DNA from: an uncultured Lachnospiraceae bacterium
GTDB lineage: Bacteria > Bacillota > Clostridia > Lachnospirales > Lachnospiraceae
Reading direction: 5' to 3'
NCBI GenBank assembly: GCA_947593975.1
Contig: CANQDW010000004.1
Coordinates: forward strand, 1 to 64,000
Length of the DNA: 64,000 nt
Under the pieces are notes generated by a model that saw only the letters and a program-made list of their open reading frames with translations, searched no databases and was not told the origin of the DNA. Positions 19,274 to 27,718 of the stretch are shown here, piece by piece. How positions within the stretch are numbered: position 1 is the stretch's first letter; every line of letters begins with the position of its first letter. Position numbers and translations under genes: made by a program.

Positions 19274-20179
19274 ATGAGAAGTAATCAGGTAAGCATATTG
19301 ATTGAACGTTTCGGTAAATATGTGCCAAAGGACTATCCGGCGGACGTGCAGAGGATCAGCGTGTATTGTGATGACTTTCAATCTGTTTATGCGGCGCTTT
19401 CCAAGGCGTACGCAATGGCGGTAAACGAGCTGAATGAATATGAAAGCATCGGTGTTAGGGCGGATGTTTCCACCAATGAATTTTCTTATGTAGATTACAG
19501 AAAAATGCACGGCACGATACCAAAATCACGGCGCAGTTATAACGATGATATTGATTTGGAATACGTGGATACAAGATTGACTCTTCTGAGGGATTACGCA
19601 TGGAGCTATGAGCACTGCGGTGAGATCATGGAGGTCATTAAAAGTTCGGTAAAAGAAGATGTTGTCCCGGCGCTCCGGGAGCGTTTTGAGCTGGATGATG
19701 TTCAAGTCAGAAAACTTTTGCAGCTCCGGATGGATATGCTTGATCGGGACAGCTATGAGGAAATCTGCCGGGAGATTGAAGATTTGGAACGGGAACAGAA
19801 GGAAAATTGCAATAATGTTCCGAGAGAAACGAATAGGGCGAAAAGATGTATTTACTTGAAAAATAAGATACGGGAACGAAAAAAAGAAATTGATGCGATC
19901 AAAGCCTATTTCACCGCCGCAGACCACTATGAGAATATTATTCGGGTATTGCGGGATTCCCAAGAAGACGAGTATATGGAATATATGAAAAATACTTATG
20001 GTTTTTCACCTGAACAGGCGAGAGCGATTAAGTATGCTCCGGCGGAGTATTACAGCAGACAGGGGAGAAGCAGGCAGGAAGAAAAACTGAAGCGGTTGGA
20101 AGAAGATCTGAAGGACTGTCAGAAATGGTTGGAGGAAGCGTCTGCAGTTTATTCTAAAGTTGACGAAAGGAGAGGATGA
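19274..20179 (+). CDS. Hypothetical coiled-coil protein with GyrA/ParC C-gate-like motifs
   Basis: LRERFELDDVQVRKLLQLRMDMLDRDSYEEICREIEDLEREQ and MKNTYGFSPEQARAIKYAPAEYYSRQ. Confidence 0.6.
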   Translation: MRSNQVSILIERFGKYVPKDYPADVQRISVYCDDFQSVYAALSKAYAMAVNELNEYESIGVRADVSTNEFSYVDYRKMHGTIPKSRRSYNDDIDLEYVDTRLTLLRDYAWSYEHCGEIMEVIKSSVKEDVVPALRERFELDDVQVRKLLQLRMDMLDRDSYEEICREIEDLEREQKENCNNVPRETNRAKRCIYLKNKIRERKKEIDAIKAYFTAADHYENIIRVLRDSQEDEYMEYMKNTYGFSPEQARAIKYAPAEYYSRQGRSRQEEKLKRLEEDLKDCQKWLEEASAVYSKVDERRG

Positions 20180-21769
20180 ATGATGAGCAAAGTTATTTTA
20201 CATTATAATGATGATAATAAGGATGAGATTAAGAAACAAATTGAGGAGTATTCACATTATGATAATAATTCGAATCTGGTTATAGATAAATATGTGCATG
20301 TCATTGTAGATGAGGGCGTAACCAGCATTGGAGAAAGTGCGTTTATTTTCTGCAGCAGCCTTACAGGTATAAAGATACCGGAAAGTGTAACTGGTATAGG
20401 GGATATGGCATTTGCTGGCTGCAGCAGTCTTACGAGTATAGAGATACCGGGAAGCGTGACCAAAATAGGAAAGGGTGCATTTGGTGGATGCAGCAGCCTT
20501 ACAGGTATAGAGATACCAGGGAGCGTAACCGACATAGGGGATAAGGCATTTTTGGGCTGCAGCAGTCTTACGAGTATTAAAGTAGCAGATAATAATAAGA
20601 TTTATGATAGCAGAGATAATTGTAATGCAATTATTAAAACAGAATCCAACACGTTAATTGCAGGCTGTAAAAACACCAAAATACCGGGAAGTGTAACCGG
20701 CATAGGGTATAGAGCATTTGAGGAATGCAGCAGTCTTGCGGGTATAGAGATACCGGGAAGTGTAACCGACATAGGGGATATGGCATTTGCTGGCTGCAGC
20801 AGTCTTGCGGGTATAGAGATACCGGGAAGTGTAACCGACATAGGGGATATGGCATTTGCTGGCTGCAGCAGTCTTACGAGTATAGAGATACCGGGAAGCG
20901 TAACCGGCATAGGGTATAGAGCATTTGAGGGATGTAGCAGCCTTACGAGTATTAAAGTAGCAGAAAATAATAAATTTTATGATAGCAGAAACGATTGTAA
21001 TGCAATTATTGAAACAGAAAGCAATACACTAATTTCAGGCTGTAAAAACACTAAAATACCAAAAAGCATAACCAACATTGACGAATGTGCATTTGCCGGA
21101 TGCAGCAGTCTTACGAGTATAGAGATACCGGGAAGCGTGACCAAAATAGGAAAGGGTGCATTTGGTGGATGCAGCAGCCTTACAGGTATAGAGATACCAG
21201 GGAGCGTAACCGACATAGGGGATATGGCATTTGATGGATGCAGCAGTCTTACGAGTATAGAGATACCGGGAAGCGTAACTGGTATAGGGTATAGAGCATT
21301 TGGTGGCTGCAGCAGCCTTACGAGTATAGAGATACCGCAAAGCGTAACCGGTATAGGGCATTGGGCATTTGGTGGCTGCAGCAGTCTTATAGGTATAGAG
21401 ATACCGGAAAGCGTGACCAAAATAGGAACGGGTGCATTTGGTGGCTGCAGCAGCCTTACGAGTATTAAAGTAGCAGAAAATAATCAATTCTATGATAGCA
21501 GAAATGATTGTAATGCAATTATTAAAACAGAAACCAACATGTTGATTACGGGCTGTAAAAACACTAAGATACCGGAAGGCATTACGAGCATAAGGAATTA
21601 TGCATTTAGTGGCTGCAGCAGTCTTACGAGTATAGAGATACCGGGAAGCGTAACCAGCATAGGGTATAGTGCATTTGAGGGCTGCAGCAGCCTTACGAGT
21701 ATTATATGGCAGGATAAGACCTACGGCAGCGCATATGAATTTATAAAGGCGTTTAAAACCGGACAGTAA
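20180..21769 (+). CDS. BspA-type (LRR_5) leucine-rich repeat protein
   Basis: Repeated 23-aa units AFxGCSSLTSIEIPGSVTxIGxx; no signal peptide. Confidence 0.85.
   Translation: MMSKVILHYNDDNKDEIKKQIEEYSHYDNNSNLVIDKYVHVIVDEGVTSIGESAFIFCSSLTGIKIPESVTGIGDMAFAGCSSLTSIEIPGSVTKIGKGAFGGCSSLTGIEIPGSVTDIGDKAFLGCSSLTSIKVADNNKIYDSRDNCNAIIKTESNTLIAGCKNTKIPGSVTGIGYRAFEECSSLAGIEIPGSVTDIGDMAFAGCSSLAGIEIPGSVTDIGDMAFAGCSSLTSIEIPGSVTGIGYRAFEGCSSLTSIKVAENNKFYDSRNDCNAIIETESNTLISGCKNTKIPKSITNIDECAFAGCSSLTSIEIPGSVTKIGKGAFGGCSSLTGIEIPGSVTDIGDMAFDGCSSLTSIEIPGSVTGIGYRAFGGCSSLTSIEIPQSVTGIGHWAFGGCSSLIGIEIPESVTKIGTGAFGGCSSLTSIKVAENNQFYDSRNDCNAIIKTETNMLITGCKNTKIPEGITSIRNYAFSGCSSLTSIEIPGSVTSIGYSAFEGCSSLTSIIWQDKTYGSAYEFIKAFKTGQ
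20300..21720 (+). repeat. 69-bp coding tandem repeat array (LRR units)
   Basis: By-eye exact 69-bp tandem copies at 20727-20795 and 20796-20864; 124-bp exact copy 20420-20543 = 21101-21224. Confidence 0.85.
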
Positions 21770-21827
21770 TATTAAGATAGTACAAGGAGTCTGTTGTTAT
21801 TGACGAAACGGAAATAAGGAGAAAAAA

Positions 21828-22328
21828 ATGAAAAAGGATGATAATACACGTACAGAACCTCAGTATCATGAAAAAGCGGTTGTTTTACATTATAATGATG
21901 ATAATAAGGATGAGATTAAGAAACAAATATTTTATTCTGAGAGACCGGTTCATGTGATTGTAGATGAGGGCGTAACACGCATAGGGAATGATGCATTTAG
22001 AGGATGCAACGGTCTTACGAGTATTAAAGTAACAGAAAATAATCAAATATATGACAGCAGGAATGATTGTAATGCAATTATTGAAACAGAAATCAACATG
22101 TTGATTAGGGGCTGTAAAAACACCAAGATACCGGAAGGCATTACAAGCATAGGGAATTATGCATTTTGTGATTGCGACAATCTTGCGAGTATAGAGATAC
22201 CGGGAAACGTAACTAGCATAGGGTATGAGGTATTTTGGGGCTGTAGCAGCCTTACTAGTATTATATGGCAGGATAAAACCTACGGCAGCGCAGATGAATT
22301 TAAAAAGGCACTTAAAGCCGGACAGTAA
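21828..22328 (+). CDS. BspA-type LRR protein, short paralog
   Basis: Shares N-term VLHYNDDNKDEIKKQI and C-term SIIWQDKTYGSADEF with neighbours. Confidence 0.8.
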   Translation: MKKDDNTRTEPQYHEKAVVLHYNDDNKDEIKKQIFYSERPVHVIVDEGVTRIGNDAFRGCNGLTSIKVTENNQIYDSRNDCNAIIETEINMLIRGCKNTKIPEGITSIGNYAFCDCDNLASIEIPGNVTSIGYEVFWGCSSLTSIIWQDKTYGSADEFKKALKAGQ

Positions 22329-22387
22329 TATTAAGATAGTACAAGGAGTCTGTTATTATTAACAAAACGGAAATAAGGAGGAAAAAA

Positions 22388-23107
22388 ATGAAAAAGGATG
22401 ATAATACACGTACAGAACATCAGTGTCATGAAAAAGCGGTTATTTTACATTATAATGATGATAATAAGGATGAGATTAAGAAACAAATTGATGAGTATTC
22501 ACATTATGAAGTTCATGTTAATTATTTGAAGCTGGTTATAGATAAATATGTGCATGTCATTGTAGATGAGGGCGTAACTGACATAGGGTATAGAGCATTT
22601 GAAGAATGCAGCAGTCTTATAGGTATAGAGATACCGGGAAGCGTAACCAGTATAGGGTATGGAGCATTTAATGGCTGCAGCAGTCTTACAAGTATAGATA
22701 TACCGGGAAGCGTAACCGATATAGGGAATATTGCATTTAATGGCTGCAGCAGTCTTAAAAGTATAAATATACCGAGAGGCGTAACCGACATAGGTGAAAA
22801 AGTATTTGCTTACTGCAGCAGCCTTACGGGCATAGAGATACCGGGAAGCGTAACCAGTATAGGGGATTGGGCATTTGCTGGATGCAGTAGTCTTAAAAGT
22901 ATAAATATACCGAGAGGCGTAACCGACATAGGTAAAAGTGTATTTTGGGGCTGCAGCAGCCTTACGGGCATAGAGATACCGGGAAGCGTAACCGGCATAG
23001 GGGATAATGTATTTTGGGGCTGCAGCAGCCTTACGAGTATTATATGGCAGGATAAGACCTACGGCAGCGCAGATGAATTTATAATGGAATTTAAAGCTAG
23101 GCAGTAA
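22388..23107 (+). CDS. BspA-type LRR protein, paralog
   Basis: Same N-/C-terminal caps, 23-aa repeats; preceded by a near-identical intergenic segment. Confidence 0.8.
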   Translation: MKKDDNTRTEHQCHEKAVILHYNDDNKDEIKKQIDEYSHYEVHVNYLKLVIDKYVHVIVDEGVTDIGYRAFEECSSLIGIEIPGSVTSIGYGAFNGCSSLTSIDIPGSVTDIGNIAFNGCSSLKSINIPRGVTDIGEKVFAYCSSLTGIEIPGSVTSIGDWAFAGCSSLKSINIPRGVTDIGKSVFWGCSSLTGIEIPGSVTGIGDNVFWGCSSLTSIIWQDKTYGSADEFIMEFKARQ

Positions 23108-23141
23108 TATTAAGATAATACAAGGGAGGAAAAAGTAAGAT

Positions 23142-23633
23142 ATGTCAGTTATTTTTTATATTCTAACTTCAGTAGTGCATATAGTCGTTTGTTTAATTAT
23201 GGTTTTCTTTTTGGTGCCGTTGATTTCCAGAGACTGGAATGAACATGGGGGACAGTTACATATCCCGGGGATAATTACAGGATTTTGCCTGTTGGAAATG
23301 CTTATTATCAAGTCCTCTGCTGCCTCAAAGGTTATACGAATCTGTTATAATTTTTTGAGCGACCCGTTTGGACGGCGCCGGGCAAAGGAAGGGCTTCTCT
23401 TTAAGGCTGCGGGCGGAGGAGAAATTCTTTTTTGGATCCTGCTTGTAATTATGATTGCTGCATTGATAAAATTCATACAGATGAATTGGGGACACCTGCG
23501 GAAGGCGCTTCCGATTTTTCTGTTTTTGGTTTTGGAAGGATGTATTTTATCAATGATGTTGCTTTCCGGCAGAGTTATTGATATCATCTGTCTTATGATA
23601 TACATCCCGTTTATGTTTTTTGCAGCGGTATAG
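23142..23633 (+). CDS. Hypothetical integral membrane protein
   Basis: About four TM segments; RBS gggagg upstream. Confidence 0.6.
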   Translation: MSVIFYILTSVVHIVVCLIMVFFLVPLISRDWNEHGGQLHIPGIITGFCLLEMLIIKSSAASKVIRICYNFLSDPFGRRRAKEGLLFKAAGGGEILFWILLVIMIAALIKFIQMNWGHLRKALPIFLFLVLEGCILSMMLLSGRVIDIICLMIYIPFMFFAAV

Positions 23634-23721
23634 CAAAAGCCGGTACAAAACTAAGTTTCTTTATTTATAAACTTATCAAAATCAAATATAAGCAGATAAA
23701 AAATGAAATGGAGGATGAACG

Positions 23722-24348
23722 ATGAGTAAAGTTATTTTATTGAATGGAAGCGCCAACAGGCATGGATGTACAGCGACGGCGCTTGAAGAGATGATAGGGG
23801 TATTTGAAGCAGAAGGTATAGAGACCGAACTTATCCAAATAGGAACGGAAGATATACGTGGATGCATCGCCTGTAACAAATGCAGTGAAACAGGCAGGTG
23901 CGTGTTTGATGACCTTGTGAATGAAGTGGCTCCGAAGTTTGAAGCTGCGGATGGTTTGGTGGCAGGAAGTCCCGTATATTATGGATCTCCGAACGGAAAT
24001 ATTCTATCCTTCATGGACAGATTGTTTTACAGCACACATTTTTCAAAGCATATGAAAGTGGGAGCTGCGGTAGTCAGCTGCAGAAGAGGCGGCAATACTG
24101 CAAGTTTTGATGTGCTGAACAAGTATTTTACGATAAGCAGTATGCCGGTAGCTTCTTCAACATACTGGAATCAGGTGCATGGTTTTACGGCTGAGGATGT
24201 AAAAAAGGATACGGAAGGGCTGCAGACCATGAGAAATCTTGCCAGAAATATGAGTTTCATGATAAAAGCGTTTGCCGACGCTAAAAGTAAGTATGGTTAT
24301 CCGGAACAGGAAAGAGATTTCTTTACCAGCTTTCCTGACGGGAAATAA
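23722..24348 (+). CDS. Flavodoxin-family / NADPH-dependent FMN reductase-like protein
   Basis: LLNGSANRHGCTATALEEM; IRGCIACNKCSETGRCVFDD; GSPVYYGSPNGN. Confidence 0.85.
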   Translation: MSKVILLNGSANRHGCTATALEEMIGVFEAEGIETELIQIGTEDIRGCIACNKCSETGRCVFDDLVNEVAPKFEAADGLVAGSPVYYGSPNGNILSFMDRLFYSTHFSKHMKVGAAVVSCRRGGNTASFDVLNKYFTISSMPVASSTYWNQVHGFTAEDVKKDTEGLQTMRNLARNMSFMIKAFADAKSKYGYPEQERDFFTSFPDGK

Positions 24349-24379
24349 ATTTAGTTTTTTATTTTAAGATTATTAGGAA

Positions 24380-24426
24380 CAAAAATAATAAGCCTGTCTG
24401 CATAATGCAAATAGGCTTAATTTTTA
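24380..24426. terminator. Bidirectional terminator-like hairpin between convergent genes
   Basis: aaaaataataagcct...aggcttaattttt. Confidence 0.55.
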
Positions 24427-24645
24427 TTCATCTTGTTCTTTTTCAAGTTCCTGCAAAAATTCTTCGGGAGTAATGTCGGCAGGAATGATACCCAAAAGCG
24501 ACTTGGCGGTTTCCACTCTGTCGGCGTTCGGGTTTGTAAGTTTTGCGACTACCTTACCGTTTTTGGTGATGTAAATATCTTCGTTTTCGGCAAGCGCCAG
24601 ATATTTTCCAAGATTGAGTTTAAATTCGGTAGCAGTAACAGACAT
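24424..24645 (-). CDS. Phd/YefM-family antitoxin (no toxin alongside)
   Basis: MSVTATEFKLNLGKYLALAENEDIYITKNGKVVAKL; aggagg 8 bp before ATG. Confidence 0.8.
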   Translation of the reverse strand: MSVTATEFKLNLGKYLALAENEDIYITKNGKVVAKLTNPNADRVETAKSLLGIIPADITPEEFLQELEKEQDE

Positions 24646-24686
24646 AGTAAGCACCTCCTGTAAGCAGTGTTTGCTTTCCTATATCT

Positions 24687-24731
24687 ATTATACTCAAATC
24701 GAACGATTTTGCCAAGAGCTTCGTTCGATTT
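24687..24731 (-). promoter_or_regulatory. Promoter TTGGCA-17-TATAAT (minus strand) with 11-bp inverted repeat
   Basis: -10 complement attata 24687-24692, -35 complement tgccaa 24710-24715; aaatcgaacga (24696-24706) / tcgttcgattt (24721-24731). Confidence 0.7.
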
Positions 24732-25055
24732 TTCTGTATTCCGGCGCACGGTCATACCAATCCTATACTGCCTGTTGCGGCGGAACTGTTTCAGCGTGGG
24801 AATGTAGTCATATTCTATTCGTTTAACGAATTTGAGAAGAAAATCGCAGCGACCGGTGCGGAATATCTTGTGATTCATATCTTCCGAAGCTGACAAATTT
24901 GCCCCGACGTCGTGTATACGGATTTCTATAACAAATGTATTGAAGCGTTTAAAGAATGGAATGCGGATGTCATTATATCCTGCGGTAATGCGATAGAGCC
25001 TGACAATTTTTGCGTATTGCCGCATGCTATAGGCAGGGAATTGTTTTGTAAATCT
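24729..25055 (+). pseudogene. Remnant of an MGT/YjiC-like glycosyltransferase
   Basis: FCIPAHGHTNPILPVAAELFQRGNVVIFYSFNEFEKKIAATGAEYL then stop; later VVYTDFYNKCIEAFKEWNADVIISCGNAIEPDNFCVLPH in another frame. Confidence 0.65.
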
Positions 25056-25104
25056 TGTCATTTTAAATTGATATTTATAAATTTGTATATTATACTATCA
25101 TAAG

Positions 25105-25170
25105 AAGAGGATATGTTGCCTGGTTCAGACATGTTATCATGCCCCCAGGTCTTGAACAACATATCCTCTT
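25105..25170. repeat. Inverted repeat, 14-bp perfect outer arms with imperfect inner extension
   Basis: aagaggatatgttg / caacatatcctctt; inner ttcagac/gtcttgaa. Confidence 0.7.
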
Positions 25171-25240
25171 ATTTCACGGTTTGGACGTACGAGGAAGGCT
25201 TTTGGCATGACTCACCTGAGATGCTCCTTTTGTATCATTT

Positions 25241-26020
25241 TTACCCTTTTTGGTTCATTTTATTGACGAAGGAAGCGTTTTTTGCAGTCATTTCAATCCA
25301 TGCGGGGCGAAAACCGCTCTTAATTGCGTTGCGGACTGATTTGATATTTGACCAGGCGGCGCAGTAAAACGGCGCTTTGCCGCGTTCCAAAATCTCAAGA
25401 GCCAGGCGGCTTGTAAGAGCCGATGCAATGCCCTGTCTTCGATAGGCGGGAAGCACGTCAATTCCAATCTGCCACATGGTTTCACAATCGGCGGAACATG
25501 CCGCAAGACCGATTAAAGTATCGCCGTCATATGCGCCGACACCCAGAGTATTAAGTTCACGGTACGTTTCACACAGCGCATTGTTCCACCCGGAAGCATA
25601 AAGCGCTGAAAAGTCTTTCGGGTACAGCAGCTTTGTTGTATAGGGACAGTCCAAGATCTTTAGCCGGTGAAGGTCGGGAAGGAAATATTCCGCCATAAAA
25701 CAGATCCTCAAATCTTCTTTCTGCAATTCGTCGTTCAGGACGTGCAGATTCGGAGTTTCAAAGCAGTGTTCAATAGGGAATCGGTTGATGTATTCTGATA
25801 TGATGGCGCGGTATTTTTCATTTATGGAAGCTACAATATTATTCCCGTAAGAAATCAGATTGCAGTCAAGCGGGAGAGACAGATACCGTCGCGCGTTAGG
25901 GTTTGCAGCAGATGTAACGATAACGTTTTCTGACCGCATAAAATCTTTTTCATTACAATTTGCATCAACTGCGGATTGCTGCATCGCAATCTGTAATATA
26001 TCAGAGTTTGTAAAATTCAT
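25241..26020 (-). CDS. GNAT family N-acetyltransferase
   Basis: IDVLPAYRRQGIASALTSRLALEILERG acetyl-CoA binding motif. Confidence 0.85.
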   Translation of the reverse strand: MNFTNSDILQIAMQQSAVDANCNEKDFMRSENVIVTSAANPNARRYLSLPLDCNLISYGNNIVASINEKYRAIISEYINRFPIEHCFETPNLHVLNDELQKEDLRICFMAEYFLPDLHRLKILDCPYTTKLLYPKDFSALYASGWNNALCETYRELNTLGVGAYDGDTLIGLAACSADCETMWQIGIDVLPAYRRQGIASALTSRLALEILERGKAPFYCAAWSNIKSVRNAIKSGFRPAWIEMTAKNASFVNKMNQKG

Positions 26021-26283
26021 ATCCGGCCTCCCTAAAAATCATGAAATATTGTACAATATAACATACACCGCATGGATATACAAGGTTTCTTAAAGATTCA
26101 AAGTGACATTTCTTTATTAATTGTGATATACTTCTATATAGATGAATTATTGTTTATTGTAGAACGGAACGATGAAATAATAAATAAATTACTACGAAAT
26201 TGCAATTTGACTGTTATATTTGGAAAGAATAGCTATTGTTAAGCTATATAAATGATTTCTGAAATACAAGGAGATGATATCAC

Positions 26284-26586
26284 ATGAATGATATAGTATT
26301 TACATTAGAAAGCATCATAACTATGGTAAAACCAATTGCTGAAAAATATCAGGTTCAGCAGATTTATTTGTTTGGGTCATATGCAAGGGGGGAAGCCGAC
26401 ATAAACAGCGATTTAGATTTTTTGGTATATGGCGGAGAAAACTTTAAGCTTACTAAAATCTTTGCACTTGCGGAAGAATTAAGGGAAGTGCTTAACAAGA
26501 AGGTGGATGTATTTGAAATTCATGAGATTAATACTGATAGCGATTTTTATAATACAATCATGAAAGAGAGGTTACTTGTGGCATGA
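26284..26586 (+). CDS. mntA: MntA-type nucleotidyltransferase antitoxin
   Basis: YLFGSYARGEADINSDLDFLVYG (GSX10DXD); adjacent HepT. Confidence 0.85.
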   Translation: MNDIVFTLESIITMVKPIAEKYQVQQIYLFGSYARGEADINSDLDFLVYGGENFKLTKIFALAEELREVLNKKVDVFEIHEINTDSDFYNTIMKERLLVA

Positions 26587-26924
26587 AATATTCGGATCAA
26601 CAGCGTATTCAAAGGATATATGACAATGCAGTAAAATTATATAAATATATAAGTGAAAACCATGTAAGCAAAGAAGATTTGTTAAATGATTTTTCTATGC
26701 AGTGGCTTGTTACGACGCCGCTATATAATATAGGCGAACATGTTTATAACTTGTCGAAGGATTATAAAGAAGCTCATAGTGAAATTCAATGGGCGCTGAT
26801 TGCCGGAGTCAGACACCGATTGGTTCATGACTATGATGGGACGAATTGGAATATAATAGCCGATGTTGTTTTTGAAGAACTACCGGTTTTAATAGAACAA
26901 TTAAAAGAAATTATGGATAAATAG
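26583..26924 (+). CDS. hepT: HepT-like HEPN toxin
   Basis: RHRLVHDYDGTNWNIIADVVFEELP (RX4HXY motif); 4-bp overlap with mntA. Confidence 0.85.
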   Translation: MKYSDQQRIQRIYDNAVKLYKYISENHVSKEDLLNDFSMQWLVTTPLYNIGEHVYNLSKDYKEAHSEIQWALIAGVRHRLVHDYDGTNWNIIADVVFEELPVLIEQLKEIMDK

Positions 26925-27034
26925 TAGTGATTTTGATTAAACTTATCCCATAACTCTTGTGGGTGGCGAGAGTTAATATCGAGGGACTGCCGCCCCATAG
27001 TCGCTCTCTCAGAAATTGAAAGGAGACAGAGACT

Positions 27035-27718
27035 ATGAAACAAAAGTTAATCAACGATGTTATTCAAGAAATGTTGCCTTTTTTGAATAATGCGCAAACT
27101 GAAAGGCTGCAAGACGTACTTCAGCACGTACTTTGGTACTATGAAATCTGTGAAACAGAAAACGAAGAAATTGAACAGGAGCAGGATTTAGTTGCAATGT
27201 TCCTGTCAGCAAAAAGGATTGAGGGATGTTCGGAAAAATCCCTGAAATACTATCAGTCAACAATTCAATCCATGCTTGATAACTTTGGGAAAAAGGTAAA
27301 AGAAATTGTAACAGAAGATATACGAGGATATTTGATGAATTATCAATGTAAGAATCAGTCAAGCAGAGTGACAATAGATAATATCCGTCGTATTCTGTCT
27401 TCGTTTTTCTCTTGGCTTGAAGATGAGGGCTATATCCTCAAAAGTCCGGTAAGGAGAATACATAAGGTTAAAACAGCAAGTAATATTAAGGAAACGTATT
27501 CGGATGAAACGCTTGAACTTATGAGAGACAATTGTTCGGAAAGGGATTTGGCAATGATTGACTTGCTTGCATCTACAGGGATGAGAGTTGGTGAGATGGT
27601 ACTTTTGAACCGAAATGATATAGATTTTAATGAACGAGAATGTATTGTGTTCGGTAAGGGCGATAAAGAACGAATGACAATAGGTGGTATTGAGATTCCT
27701 TTACAGTTGAGGGACTGA
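27035..27718 (+). pseudogene. Truncated tyrosine recombinase/integrase
   Basis: Core-binding domain and start of catalytic domain (ASTGMRVGEMVLLNRNDIDF, FGKGDKER) present; HxxR and catalytic Tyr region absent. Confidence 0.8.

Noticed and set aside
20257-21487. Repetitive minus-strand ORFs (e.g. MPVTLPGISILVRLLQPANAISP repeats)
   Set aside because: Mirror images of the LRR coding repeats, not independent genes
20300-21720. CRISPR-like periodicity
   Set aside because: 69-bp units are contiguous in-frame LRR codons without unique spacers; no cas genes nearby
24549-25061. 170-aa minus-strand ORF
   Set aside because: Overlaps the Phd gene and the plus-strand glycosyltransferase remnant; no coherent domain
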